DNA from: Rhodocollybia butyracea
Taxonomy: Eukaryota > Basidiomycota > Agaricomycetes > Agaricales > Omphalotaceae
Reading direction: 5' to 3'
Length of the DNA: 64,000 nucleotides
NCBI GenBank assembly: GCA_015501585.1
Contig: JADNRY010000024.1
Coordinates: 1 to 64,000 of the forward strand
Shown here: positions 20,019 to 33,048 of the stretch, piece after piece
Layout: every line of letters starts with the position of its first letter
How positions within the stretch are numbered: the stretch's first letter is position 1
Program-made: the position numbers and the translations under genes
The notes under the pieces: model-generated
Databases searched by the model: none
Seen by the model: only the letters and a program-made list of their open reading frames with translations
What the model was told of the DNA's origin: nothing

Positions 20019-23000
20019 ATGTCACTTTTTCCTCCTACACGCTTTCGACCTTTGGATCCTCTGCTGTTGGACGATGGGCTGGCCTCAGGAAGCAGTATTT
20101 CAAGTGCTCCAGTATTTGGATCAACACCTGAGAGCGCAATGGTCAATGAGATATTCAACAACCCGGACGCTTGGAGTGTGCAGGTCGGCGATGAAGGAAA
20201 TTCTGCGGGTCCTGGTGAGTTCTTTTCCAGATCTGTCGTAATTAATAGCTCTTTGACTTGTCAAGGCCTCAATTCAGGCAACGGTATGTCCAGCGCGCTT
20301 GGTAAAGGGAAAAGCCCTGGTAAGTTTCCTGTGACATGATCAACTCTGCTTATGTTGATGTACTTTAGCTCGGAATGTGCTCGAGGACAGCCATGATCAG
20401 AACCAGGCATCTGGTTCTTCAGTAAAGAGCAAGAAGAGTTCGAAGAGCGTACGACATCCCGAAGGTTATCATCTCAAACGCAAGTCAAAGCTTCAGCTCG
20501 AAGCTTTTACGCTCAAGCCATTTGAGAGCAGACATCGAGTAACGCCATACTTATCGTCCGCCTCATCGTCCGGTTCTTCGTCATTAGCATCCTCCACCCA
20601 TCATTGAATTCCTCCCTCCCCACCATATCCGACGATGACAGCGTGAACTCTAAATCTGTGGGCGTGTAACAAACAAATGGCGCGGGATTCAAGAAGTAGA
20701 TGAAGGAAAGATTGATTCTCTGTCTCTGGTTTCACTTATGGAGCCTTCCAACAACATTTCGCCTGAATCAAGGAGAGGATGTCTATTCTATGGTCCCACC
20801 AGAATATATTTCGAGCCTTTCCAACGCCGACGGGCGGTGAATTCAATTTCCGAGGAGACAGCCCGATAACTAGTTCTCAGCCTTCGTCCGCGAGCGTCGG
20901 CCCAACGCTAGGTATAACTAGCGCACTGCTCTCAGTGCACGGCCAGAAGAAGCTCCTGTAATGAAACCGAGACGCAACGTCCCTTCTTTGACAATTTCGA
21001 CTACTACCACAATGACGACCACGACCATGACTACGATAATCACAGTGCAATCCCCAGAGAACCGATCGCCCCCGAGCGTCACTGTCATGGGAGCATCTGC
21101 AACCTGGAGTATCCTCGAATTGTACGGAGACTCTCCGAAGCCTAGTCCGGGCATGGTGGTACCAAAGACGTCGGGACATGTACACAACTCGTTCAAACAG
21201 TCAGACCTGCAGTTTCCGTCGAATCCCCCAAGTCTGCGTTTACTTCAAGGTTTACAGCGCAGCAGTTGAATCCTGGTACCCCGAGGATAGTCGAACTTCC
21301 TGCGGATTTTGTGATCCCACGAAGAATCTCGAACTTGAAGGGACCGAGAATGGCTCCCCAGACGCCAACCAAGGTTAGCATGGTAAAGGAACCAAGCACA
21401 CCGCAGCTACCGGCACGAAGCCCTCGAAATCGGAAGAGTGGAACGGTGCGCCCACTACCGAAAGTTCCTCGTAGGCATTCTCCGCCGCCTCCAATGCCTT
21501 CGCTACATTCGGCGTCCGCCTCAAAGCTCATCACTTCTCCACCTCCTCCTCCAGTGCCTCCGCTACATCCGGTGTCTACGTCAAAGCTTATCGTTCCTCC
21601 TCCCCTCCTCCCGCGCCAGCCAAGCCAGCCGCTGAAGCTACTCCTAACCCCAAGCCGAAAGATCCACTACCCAAGAGTCGCATTCCCAGAAGCAAGAAAT
21701 CAGTCGTTCGGAATCCTCCTCCTCCTCCCCTTCCATTGGACGATCCGCTGCCTCCTTTGCCAGTGGAGCAAACTCCTGCCGATGACACTACAAAGTCGGT
21801 ACAAGCAGAGATTTCTGTACGGCCCCCGCCACCTCCGCCTTACAAACAGGACTTAATTACGGAGACTCCGTTACCCCCTTTGCCCACAGCGGAGAATCCG
21901 GAGGGTGAAAGCACACAGACGAAAGTTATAAACGAACACGTTTCATTACCGCCACCTCATGCGCAGAAGTCGAAAGTTCCTACCGAAGAGGCATCTAGTG
22001 CAACGGTAAAGAAAGGTATGTTTTTTCAAAACCTTTGGCCGGTCACAAGAGTTTAAATATCGTTCCAGCTAAAGTCGCGAAGGAAAATGTTCCAACGGTG
22101 ATTATACCGCAGGACAAGAGCCTTTCTAAGCCTCTTGAAGTTCCCTCACGGCCAAGCAGGAAGAACGTCACGTCGCCTCTCCCTTCCCCGATCCTGCAGA
22201 GAATAAACCAGCTGGAATCTGTTCCTGGAGGGCCTGTTCTTTCTGTTCTTTCTCCACCTAGCTCTCCAGGTCAGAAGCCCACTGATATAGGGCCATTAGT
22301 AGATTCAGCTCCGGGCGACCTACTATCTGCCGTACCTTCCGCACAGCTCTCGGCGAGGAAGAGTTTGAGGAAATCGGTATCTATAGCGTCCATCCCAGAC
22401 GTAGTACTACCCGATCCATCGGTGTTGGCCAAACGTGTTCGGAAGAATTCTGCACCTGCAGTACGCCCACCTTTCAATGATGAGCCTCAAGCTGTTGTCA
22501 CTCCAGCCCCAGCAGTGCAGACCAAGGTTGTCGTTGCTCCCCTAGTTGTATCGAAGCCTTCAGATGTTCCTTCGTCGAATGGCATCAAGAAAATCGCAGC
22601 TGAAGAATCTTTATCTTCTCAAGGTCAGTTCATAAAATCATATTTTGCTAATTGAAGCTTATATCATGCTCTGTCCAGAATCGTCTGCGAAGCTCGAGTT
22701 TCCCTCCATGGATCGGAATACTCCATCGGTTCCTCAACGGCCGTCTCCTGCACCTTCCTCATACTTGACCTTACGAGCTCCAGCATCTCCTAGTATTCAT
22801 AGAAAGGGAGCTTCCTTGAATTCTTTCGAAACGAAACCGATTGTGAATGGTCATAAAAAGTCGGCGTCATCTGTATCTATCAAACCGACATTTGCAGATC
22901 CACCTCTTCCTGGTGCTGCCACTCTTGCAAAGAGACTGGCTGCCCGAAAGAATTCGACTTCAGGGTTCCGGCCACCGTATCCGGGTGTTACGAGAGACTC

Positions 23001-24414
23001 TCTCACCAAGGAAGATCGGCCCCATATTTCCTCAACTACCTCTGACCCTACAATTCCAACGCGGTATAGGAAAGAGAGCTCGCGAAGCCCGTCTCCTGCA
23101 TCGAAGGTTCCTATTCTGAGATCGACATCGGATATGGTGATACCGTACCGGGTCGACGAACCATCTCCTTTCCCAGATGCTTTGCAGCCTCGTAATTCCC
23201 ACACGAAGACCCCTTCGACTGCATCCTTTCCAAAGATGAACGAGCTCGTTTCTAGTTTGTCTATTGGGCTGAAGAAGATAGGATCTAATTCTTCATTACG
23301 AAGTGGTGGTTTTTCCCCTGCTCCAGACTCAGCTACCGTGACGCGGAGTAGGAATGGGTCAATATCAATGCGACGGCCGATGATGAATAATGATGTAGTT
23401 CTTCCAGATCGTTCCGTCCTTGCCCAACGAATGCAAACTCCGTCTGCATTAAACCGTCCATATAGCGACACTTCTGATGCCTTTACGCCTTCCACAACAT
23501 CTTCTCGGTCTTCAGCTTCCTCCACAGCGCCTCAGGTTTCAACCGCTGAAGCTAGCATCCCACTAGCGGCCCCAAAGCCAACCAAACCTATTATGTCACT
23601 AGCAGCAAAGTCATTCGAACCTGCTATACCACTAGCAGCACCCAAACCGATGACGGCTTCTGGAGCATGGGTTCCTCAGCTGGCAAAAAGCATAACGGAA
23701 ACTGTGGTGGAAGTCCAGAGTGCCTTACCAGGCGCAGTGGCTCATATAGAGGCTTCGAAAGAAATGTCAAGAGCTCTCCTACCGAGGGAATCTACATCAA
23801 TGGGGCCAAGAGGTCGTTCAGGCTCTGTGTCCGGTGCGAGGGCTATGAAACCTAGTCCTTCGGTGTCTTCTCGGGTTTCACGGGACCCCCCGACTCTCCA
23901 GGTTCGAGGACAGGATTCAACATCACGGACCCCATCGCCGAGCATTTTGGTTCGACACAATACATCCACAGCTTCTTCGTCGCATATTCGTTTCCGTTCC
24001 ATTGACAAGCACCCATTACCTTCTATGTCGTTCAAAGGCGAGGAAGCACCTCAGCCTGAGGTTAGAAGACGCCCGTCGGCGCCGGAGCGTCGTGAGCATA
24101 CGGAGAGTTCTCGAGGTAGACAGCCGACTCCAAGGACCACAAATCCGCCGGCGGAAGTTGTTTCGCCTCGAGGTCGTTCAGTATCAGTCGCTCGGTCGCC
24201 CAGTGTTCCTAAACAGCCATCTAGTGCAAGAAGATCCGCCTCCGTTGCTGCTTCACCGAAACGTCTACCTTACCTTCCTCCTCCACTTCCCCTCGGGTCT
24301 GCAGGGATTCATAGTCCTTCTGAAAGCCTTGCCAGTGCGTTATCTCGAGGACGAACCTCGCCGTTCCCTTCCAGACCTGTTTCTCGTGCTTCTACAGTCA
24401 GACTGGCTGCTTGA
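20019..24414 (+). CDS. Large Ser/Pro-rich, probably disordered protein
   Basis: One gene is likely. Well-supported exons are 20019-20214, 20266-20319, 20369 onward, a segment ending near 20886, 20936-21198 or so, 21249-22015, 22069-22623 and 22679-24414 (TGA). Introns at 22016-22068 and 22624-22678 are canonical and in phase. The connection between about 20600 and 20760 is unresolved, with stops in all frames. Near 21600 a CT-rich tract requires one extra base to join two proline-rich frames (SPPPPMPSLHS and LPPLPVEQTP). The protein has polyproline runs, basic SRSPSP-type stretches and repeated VLPDxSVLAxR motifs (DVVLPDPSVLAKR, DVVLPDRSVLAQR). There is no catalytic domain. The features suggest a scaffold or cytoskeleton/SH3-binding protein, but that is inference. 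Confidence 0.6.
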
Positions 24415-24707
24415 ACTTATTTCTGCACTTTTTCGCACTTCATCTACATTATTATTTACTCACCACATTCTCTCACTCTGCATAAGTTATTTGAACGATC
24501 ACGAATACATGATATTATTTAAACCCTCTTAGGATTACAGTCAGTAAGGCTCACGTATCCGTATGTTTGAAATGCGATTGGGATGCAGGTATGATAAAAT
24601 AAGATGCGGAGCGGAGTAGATATGAAAAACAAAAAAAAGTGGTATAAAGTCCATGTGCGTGTCCAGCATCACCACCAGCCGTGAAAGAAACATCGATGAA
24701 GTGAAGG

Positions 24708-25510
24708 TTATATGACTATACACCGTCGTTTTTTAACGATTTTCCCCCATCGGCCTTTCATGCTTTCCTTCAAAGCAAGATTGAAAACGTCATGTACGCC
24801 CCGACCAGTTTTTGCTGAACATTCGATATATTTCGCGCCGATCTCTTTCGCGACGGCAGCGCCTTGCTGTGCTGATATTGGTGTTTGGCCCTGCGCTCCA
24901 AGCATACGCTTCGTTTGATCATCGCTTCGCAAGTCGGTCTTGGTGCCAACGAGGATGAGAGGCGTGCCTTCACAAAAGTGTGCCACTTCAGGAAACCACT
25001 AGAAAAGATGCACGTTGGATGCTGGTTGGTCATTCAAAAGATAACCAGGTGACAGACCTTGTCCTGGACATTGGCAAGACTGGTTGGAAAATCAATGGAA
25101 AACACAATGAGGATTACATCGCTTTCTGGATAGCTGAGAGGTCGCAATCTGTCGTATTCCTCTTGTCCTGCAGTGTCCCACAACGCCAGCTCTATCTCCT
25201 TTCCTTCAAACTGAACTTGTGTCACGTAGTTTTCAAACACTGTTGGGATATAAGCCTGCGAATCTCAGAGTATACACGAAATCAGGACAGACAGTAGGAG
25301 AATACAGTTATCATTTGATAATTACCTCTGGGAATCGGTTTTCCGCGTAAACAATGAGTAGACAGGTCTTTCCGCAACCACCTAGAAGAATTATACTGAT
25401 GACTAGATTTCACCAGATATTAACTGGCGAGGCGTACCATCTCCCACTACAACAAGCTTCCGCTTCATATCTGGCCGACGTTGCGAAGATGGCTGGTTGG
25501 AATTTTCCAT
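24708..25510 (-). CDS. Rho-family small GTPase
   Basis: Exons 25510-25438, 25381-25326, 25255-25058 and 24998-24708 give 205 aa, all in phase. The P-loop GDGGCGKT is at residues 23-30. Switch I contains YIPTVFENY (effector Thr48) and switch [18 protein letters not shown] (Gln74). The nucleotide-specificity motif is TKTD, the ECSAKT motif is present, and the tail KKRRCIVI is a CAAX box with basic residues expected to be geranylgeranylated. Rho GTPases act at the plasma membrane on the actin cytoskeleton, polar growth and glucan synthesis. The short N-terminal extension and divergent insert region make Rho2/Rho3-like classes possible; I cannot fix the subclass. Confidence 0.93.
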
Positions 25511-26155
25511 GGTGAATAGTAGAAAAGAAAAACTGGGGAAGGTTGAAGTTCAAGCGTGTTCGACGTTGGTTGATTTCGGGCTGTCGGGTTGATTCCCGAT
25601 CGCGTGCCAGCGTTTAATTACTTTAGCGCCTCCAGAGCAATAAGTCCTTCCACTGGTGACCGCGGCAGCTGACAAGTTCAGCGTGCTTGTCTCTCTCAGT
25701 GTATCTCGATATATCTTCGGTTCCGTCCCTGGTTAGCTGAGCTACTAGGACCTGCGATTTCTGCTCTGTTCCTCCGAGTCTACATAGTTTCTCATTAGAC
25801 AACTCCGATCGGACTCTTCTTTCAATGTTCGATTTCAACTAAGTCAGATCCTACCAGTAAACTCTGACCCCTAGCTACCACTCATCTGGAGTGACGACTC
25901 GATTAACTGTCACTGAGTGACAACACAACTCGTCTTTCGTATATCATGTTCTCCCAAAATTAGGTTCTCGACGCCTTCACGTCTAACTGTACAGCTTAAA
26001 ATATATCCAACAGTGAACAAGCCGCTCACGCTAAACCAACTCAATCGACTGGCTTGACACTTGCCACCGACCTCAACTATCAATCAAGATAGATGCGCGC
26101 CTTCCTCATTTTGCTATAAATTAGGAATTTAGCAAATTTCTCTACAGCTTTCTGT
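25511..26155. other. Upstream region of the Rho gene and spacer
   Basis: No gene supported. The minus-strand ORF at 25623-25838 is in the probable 5' region of the Rho gene and shows no domain. Confidence 0.45.
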
Positions 26156-26240
26156 GCCGGGTGCGGTGGCTCTTACAGCTCATATTTTTGGATAACCGAG
26201 ATCAGGCTGAGGAATGCAAGTTCGACCAAGAGGTGTTAAA
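26156..26240 (+). ncRNA. 7SL/SRP-RNA-like or SINE-like Pol III sequence
   Basis: GCCGGGTGCGGTGGCTC is almost identical to the 5' Alu domain of 7SL RNA and 7SL-derived SINEs. It is followed after about 35 bases by AGGCTGAGGAATGCAAGTTC, resembling the conserved GGCTGAGG segment and a Pol III B box (GTTCGACC). A TATAAA lies about 40 bp upstream (26114-26119), as in some fungal SRP RNA genes. I could not find the helix-8 (S domain) motif downstream. This may therefore be a SINE, a truncated copy or a divergent gene. Confidence 0.35.
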
Positions 26241-28704
26241 ACTTGGATATCAATCGACCTATATAAGGCGATTTCATCAAATGCTTGGACTGCCGGTGTA
26301 TTGCTGTTTCTATGCCCGACTCTGCAGTTTCACAAATTAGATTCACAAGAGCGCAGCGCAATCATCATAGAAATAAAATACTGTACATAGTACTGCATAA
26401 ACTTGGCCACTCCCCGACCTTGGATACCAGGTCTAATCCTGCCTGGATATTTCCGATACTCCCCGAATAGTCCATTGTAGCGCGTTATCGGCACTTTTGA
26501 GCACTATGATTCTGGTTTGTAAGATTCTTTTTCAGTTTGAAGTTCTAGTCAGCGAAATCGGTGCTGGTTTCGCGCGATCTTTGAAGTTCTACAGTGAGGA
26601 GACACCAGACTTATCCATGAGTCTTGTTATCACTTGCGAATATCGTCGATCTGGCTGGGATGCGCGAATTTGTGTCATCAGTTCTGGCCCGAAGGGACTG
26701 AACACCGAGTACAGTAGTATGACCTTGGGTGTAGCAACGCTATCTTCAAGCGCATCCTGATTGATCCGTTCATGAAACCCAACCTTACCTCCTGGTTAGA
26801 TTCCAGATGTTGTCTGATGTTGTCAACCCACCAACAATTCGCATCATAGATGAAATCTTGAGCCACGTATGCCTTGTTCATTATCTGAACCTGAGAAATA
26901 TGTCGTCAATCACCCCAGAATTTCTGCGCCCTGTTTCTCTCATCGTTTTCTGCGCAAGCAGCAACCTGCAGCAACTTTGGTACCACCTTCTGGTACAGGG
27001 TCATTAAAAATGAGATCTACCGCTCGCTTCCACAATTCGAGGGTACAGCGTACAACCACGCTGGGTGAGAGTACTAAGAACGCCAGTGGCTCGAGGAAGA
27101 AAAGGCAAAGCACCGCCAAAAGCAAAGTCAGGAGATGAGGTTGAGATATTTAAAGATGTTTATCTGGTTACGCTGAGGTATCGCAGAGGTTGACGTTTAC
27201 GTTGAGAAAACAGTCGGATTGAGCAAGTTGTCATCGCGTGGGGCTAGCGCTTATGATAACTTTTACTTTAGCGCCTTACCTTGAACTCCATGATCCCTTT
27301 AAAGTTTGCTATGCATGAGCGCATCTTTACTACCACTTGCACGGGAATCCCCGACTCTTTGACACGTCCGCGCTGAGCTTATGGAGTCTTACAGAGTCCC
27401 AGAATCGACGTTAATTCCCAGAGCAAGAAAATCAAGTTGAAATTCTTATTCGCTTGATATGGCCCAGGGTCATTGGATCGTTACCGCTTGGTCAATGGTA
27501 GGAGGTGCTTCATCGACATCTTCTACTCTACCAAGTATTGCAGACGCTCTCTTCCCTTCGGCATGAGTGGAGATACAAGACACATGGATGTCGCTCGTAG
27601 CTCCTGGGATTCTAGCAGACTCCGAGGACGCACTGTACTTAGATACACGCGTAGTCTCATACCAGGCACTCAAAATGAATCTAGAAGGGAAGAGACGTGT
27701 GTGGTCTGCTTTCTATCCCCTATCTTTGGGCGTAATGACGCGTTCCGTCGAGGGACCATTCTCGAGATCCGTGGTCATCCTGAGGAAATACGACGTCACG
27801 ATATCAAGTTAGCCTATCTACTTCACCGTTGCTCTTATCACCGCATGCGTATCTCTTTCCTTCCATGCTACTTATTCGGTTTGATAAATTGTCAGATCGT
27901 TCCCAAAGCTACTCACAGTTATTTTGGTACAGACTTATCGTCTGCTGATCGAGACTTGGTTCGAGCGTCCGAATTTGAACATGATTTCCGCGTGCTATTT
28001 CGTGCTTCGAAGGCTGATACTTGGATGTTTATCAACACGTCATACACCAAAGATCTTCAAGTATGGATGAAAGTATACATGTTTATTGTGTTGACATTTA
28101 TTCCGGCATGGAAATCATGATCGTGACTACTGGCACCGTGTGGCTCATGTCTAATGCATGTCAAAACAGTGTCTAATAGCTTCTCAACTCCCGAAAGTCG
28201 TCCGTATGGTCACCGTCGTCGGGCTATCGCGAATATCCGTTTCCGAGCTCATAGAGGGAGCCGCTTCAGTTCCCAGTCTTTGGAGCTCAACTCACGAAAC
28301 CTATCCACATGATCGATGAGCAGAATACAGACCCATCTACGCGCAGTTCTCGCCTCGGCTGCGTTGTTCACACTCTGTTCTTGTTTGTTTCAAATCTCAC
28401 AAATACTGTATCTGTGAGAGAATAGCACCGCTTTTATGCAATCAAAAACCAAGATTGAACAAACACAAGTTCTTCTGCCGTATGGTGTAGACTTCATACA
28501 CCTAATTAAATCGTGATATGTTCCCATATTCCGCTATTTCAGAATTCAGCAGTAACGGAAATAGAGTCACAGCTCCACATGTGCGACAGTGGAAAACACG
28601 CTTTAGCTTTTTCGAAATCACCTTAAAAGCAGAGTGCCTACCGACTCTAGCTCCCCAGAGCTTTCACTGCTTCAGCCCTTCGATCCTACTGTCCATCGCC
28701 CAAT
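26241..28704. other. Long stretch without a confident gene
   Basis: Several open frames exist but overlap each other. One frame from ATG 27459 (MAQGHWIVTAWSMVGGASS) runs to 27810 with a single in-frame TGA at 27564; it then reads EIQDTWMSLVAPG and KRRVWSAFYPLSLG. It overlaps a 215-codon frame at 27473-28120 that looks less protein-like. This could be a decayed gene. The final ~200 bases are the probable promoter of the protease gene. Confidence 0.35.
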
Positions 28705-30727
28705 ATGTTCTCCCCCGTCTCTCTCTTAACCTTCGTCACCCTCGCCTTAGGCATTGCGGCCAACCCAGTCATCATTGACCGCTCTCCTATTCTCTCTATA
28801 CCCCTCTCACAGATTCGGAACATCACCAGTGGGCACAACCTGGTTGCTTCTAATCTTGCTAGAGCACAGGCGTTCAAGGATCGTTCCAAAGCTCAAGGTT
28901 CCGCTCAAGCCAAGAGGCAAACTGTCCCTGTTACCAACGAACTCGTCTCATACATCGCATCGGTGGGTGTTGGTGCGGACGACAGCCAGTGTGAGTGCCT
29001 TTCAGAGTATGGAACATATTGTTCGCAGTTTTGAACTTGTTACTTCTAGTCGACCTGATCGTCGACACGGGAAGCTCAAACACCTGGGTTGGTGCAAGTA
29101 AGAGTTTATGTTAACGATGAAATGTTTGAAAAATATATTGATGGTCAATCTAGCCAAGAAATATACCCAAACCTCTACATCCCACAGCACAGGCGACAGC
29201 GTCGAAGTATCCTATGGATCTGGCGATTTCGAGGGTGTGTCTTATCCAAACTTTGTCTGCTATTTTCTCATCTGCTGTTACAGGCACCGAGTTTACTGAT
29301 CAAGTTACCCTCTCATCCTCGCTCGTCATTAAATCTCAGTCGATCGGTGTGGCCAGTTCAAGCTCGGGATTCGAAGGTGTTGATGGTATCATCGGGTAAG
29401 TTGATCTATATTATAGGCATCTGACTGCACAAGCTCATTTGTTCCTCAGTATTGGCCCGGTAGACTTGACTGAAGGTTCATCAACATCTTTTATTGCTCT
29501 CATCAAATGCTGATTAGCTCTTTTTTATCTTATCCTTCCCACCAAATAATCTAAAACACTAAAAGACACCGTCAGTCGTACCACCACTGTTCCCACTGTG
29601 ACCGACAACCTGTTCAGCGCTGGTACCATCGCCGAGAACCTCGTTGCTATCTCTTTCGAGCCCGCTACCAGTGACGAATCAGCGAACGGTGAACTCGACT
29701 TCGGTAGGTGTTTAAAAATCTAGAAACAAATCTTTTCACTGATCATTTAATCAGGGGGCACCGACAGCAGTAAGTTCACCGGGGACATCACCTTCACGTA
29801 GGTCTTTTCTTATCGACAAATTTTGACATCTATTGATATATGCGTCTATATATAGTTCAAAAGTTGGCGACTTCTGGGGAATCTCTCAAAGTGTAAAGAT
29901 TCCGAGTATCCTTTCGCATGAAAAGTAACCTAACTACGATCTGTTCAGGTATCTTACGGCTCAGAGACTATCGTAAGTAACTTGGAGGGTATCGTCGACA
30001 CGTATGTTTTTCTCCATCTTATTCAACAACACATCTAATCTTTTTTTTAGTGGAACCACTTTGCTCCTCCTTGTGGTTCGTTTCTCAGGAGTTACCATTG
30101 AGTTTCGGCAAAAGCTAATCATCTTCTAGACAAACTCATACAACGCATATGTGAAAGCTACTGGGGTATGTAGTACATTTCTGGAATCTGAAACTCTGGC
30201 GCTGACCTCGATTGCCAGGCCGTTCTTGACAATACTACTGGTCTTCTCAAGGTTACTGAAGCCCAGTTTAACGCTCTCGAGAACTTGGTCTTCACCATCG
30301 GCGGTGTAAGTTGTTTTGAATAGCGACCCCTGAGGTCGAACTCTGTTCTGACTTGAGCCCTTTTCTGGTAGACTGAATTCACTTTTACCCCCAACGCCCA
30401 AATATGGCCACGCTCTTTGAACGCTGAAATCGGAGGTGTAGCCGGCGATATCTATCTCATCGTCAGTGATCTCGGTGAGTCCTTACACTGCTCGAATCTT
30501 TTTTGAGTGACGTTTACCAACACCCTTCCACAAAAAATAGGCGCAGAAACAGAAGGATTCTCCTTCATCAACGGAATGGTCTGGCTCGAACGTTTCTACT
30601 CCGTATTCGATACTGCCAACAGCCAGTCAGTAACTCATCCCCACTTGTGTACTCATTAGAACTAACCAAACCAATGACAGGGTTGGATTCGCCACCACAC
30701 CCTTCACTACCGCAACCACCAACTGAG
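28705..30727 (+). CDS. Secreted aspartic protease, peptidase family A1
   Basis: Fifteen short exons (28705-28990, 29050-29097, 29154-29234, 29284-29395, 29450-29475, 29566-29703, 29755-29797, 29856-29892, 29949-30001, 30051-30075, 30130-30165, 30219-30305, 30372-30474, 30541-30625, 30682-30727) join in phase to 401 aa. A signal peptide (FSPVSLLTFVTLALGIAA) and a propeptide ending at a KR site near residue 73 precede the enzyme. The two catalytic aspartates are in IVDTGSSNTW (D101) and IVDTGTTLL (D274), and the flap SYGSGDFEG is present. It resembles the short, cysteine-poor polyporopepsin-type proteases of basidiomycetes, which digest protein outside the cell at acid pH. The exon 10 end could lie 3 bases earlier. 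Confidence 0.93.
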
Positions 30728-31463
30728 TATATATTTATATTACACGAGTCCACATTCCCTACCAATTGTATCCCAGATGCGCATCTAAAAAATAAAAACG
30801 AGATTTGGATGATTCCTGACTTATAGCTATAAGGCACAGTACTTTCAGCTTTGGCTGCCAGATCATTTTAAGACTTCGATTCTCAATAGCCAACTTAATA
30901 TGACTGTGACTGTCAAATGAATCTGCCAATCAGATGGTCCAGGGGTGCCATGTTTAAGGTTATAAGGATGAAGGGGAGTGAAGGGACCTGAAGATAATGT
31001 ACACTATTGAGAGTCAATGGTGGGTTGTATACATCTTTATCACGAGTGCAGAAATCTTAGATGATATAAACTTTGACCGGCTAAAGCATTGCCAAGATGA
31101 CTGTACGCCACCTTCTGCCCTCCGGGCCGTCAGACCCAGCCCACGGATACCTTTGCTCGGCAACAACGGAAGAGATGCAGGAGTCAATGACTTCAAGTGA
31201 GATTTTAAATTCCTTATTCGTAGCGGTAAGCTGCGGCCCGTCCGATATTTCCAGCTTTGACCACCGTGATCGATCGTATACCACTGCTCAGAACATCCTT
31301 TACGCAGTAACCTCGCTTTTCAAATTAGGTAAGCGTTTATGCTACCATTCTAATGATTGCGGCCAGCAGTATTTTTTCCAAATGATCAAAGAGATAGGTA
31401 AAAAGTTCGACTTCGGGTCGTTCGTGGGAATATAGTGGAAATAAAACGTATGGCTCGGACGAC
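30728..31463. other. Intergenic stretch between convergent genes
   Basis: 3' flanks of the protease and of the minus-strand gene ending at 31464. AATAAA-like AAATAAAAA lies at 30790. No supported gene. Confidence 0.5.
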
Positions 31464-33048
31464 TCAGAACGAAGGACAGACCATTTCCGCGCTCGGTCGC
31501 ACATTCTCCTTACCGCCCGGAGCCAGCCTCCTACTCTTTACTTCACGAACTCTTCCACTCAAGCCGGCGATCTTCGTAGCGGAGCACAACGTTTCTCCAC
31601 GGGAATTGTTCTTGACATGCGTGACGTTCAGCAAGGCGTTCTCGTCCCGATTACAGCCAGCTACCTTCAGTCCAGATCTCTTTCCTTTGTCAGTGTTATT
31701 CATTGCCTGTACCTTCCTCAGACTCGTTGTAGTTCGTTTGTCCGACATTGCTTTGGTCGTTGGAGGTTGCACATATGGCAACGTGGTGACCAGCCCCGGT
31801 CCTCGCACTTCCCCGACAGTGGCTGTAGACTGCGTGTAAGCGTTCTGATTTGGAACATTAGCTACACCCGTGTTCTCGACGGAACATGCCCGGCGAGCTG
31901 GTAATGACATGCTCAAGATCTTCGAATGACGAGCAGAGCGTGGTGAATCGGGATTGCCAATACTTGATGCAACTTTAGCAGGGGTTAGAGAGAACTTGGA
32001 CCAGGACAGGCTGCGCGAAACCGATACAGTGATATTGGGCGTTTGACTTGGGGAACCAGCGACGACAGTATTGGATGAATGGCTAGATCGATGAAGAGTG
32101 GAAAGGAACTTTACTGCTGGAATATTGCTCGGAGTAGAAGGGCCAATAGAAGGCGGATTGGCGATAGGGTGAGGTTGACGGTGTTTTGGATATCTACTGC
32201 TCTTGATGGACGTCGAAGCGGCCTTAACAGGAGTACCACGAGCGATAGCCGGAACAATAACTGCAACTCCCCTGTTTGGAGGATTGTACCAAGAGATATC
32301 CGCTCCAGTATCGGACACCAATCGATAGTCCTGCGGGCGAACCACTGCATGTCCCTTCACAGCTAACCGCGTAAGAAGTGGTTTAGCATGTGGATGTGCA
32401 CCAACAACAGCATCTGCAAGAGTCCACAAGACGACTATGGCTTGTCTGTCACCATCTGAAAAAGCAGCTGCTGAGTGCTGTGGAGCGGTAAACTTCCGGT
32501 CAGCGAGTTTACTTTTCGCAGGATCTTTTCTACCAATCATTGAAAGAAGACTGAGAGGCCTAAGACTTAGACGGGAGGTAGAATTTGTAGGAGACTTGAG
32601 CGTTATAGAAGAGCGATGATTCGCGAATGGCTTGTATGGAGGTGAACCTGGTTGTTCTGAAGGCGGGCTTGCGAAATATCTTCGTAAGTCTTGGGTACGA
32701 GTTTCTTTCTTCTTCAGCTGATGAGAGGCTTCGGGAGATCCCAGAATTACGACCTCTCTGTCTGAGTTGGAGGAAGACTGGTCACGGTGAGAAAATGTAA
32801 AGGCGTATTCTCGAAGATCGCTCAAAGGATGGTAAATTTACCTTGACCGAGTCATCTGATCGTGCTATTTTCTTCTTGATCCTGGAGCCGCCCCCCATAA
32901 TGCGAGAGCATACGTAGAGAATAATGACAACAGCGGGAATGAGAGAGGCCAAGCATAAGATCTCTGTCCCTTGCGATATGCCAGAACTAAGACTAGAAGT
33001 TGTGCTAGATTGTGCTGGAGAAGCAAAAGGCGTGGTCATGATAGGCAT
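31464..33048 (-). CDS. Single-pass membrane protein with long basic, disordered tail; unknown function
   Basis: Exon 1 (33048-32842) and exon 2 (32777-31464) are joined by a 64-nt GT..AG intron in phase 0, giving 506 aa. The N-terminus is Ser/Thr-rich (about 25 residues). One transmembrane segment (ILCLASLIPAVVIILYVC, about residues 31-48) follows, then a basic stretch (RIKKKIAR). The remaining ~430 residues are rich in Ser, Pro, Lys and Arg and look disordered. There is no cleavable signal; the layout suggests a type I or III single-span protein with a cytoplasmic tail. I do not recognise the family. Confidence 0.7.

Noticed and set aside
27473..28120. 215-codon ORF as a gene
   Set aside because: No recognisable domain, no promoter or intron signals, and it overlaps another frame (27459-27810) that looks more protein-like but has a stop.
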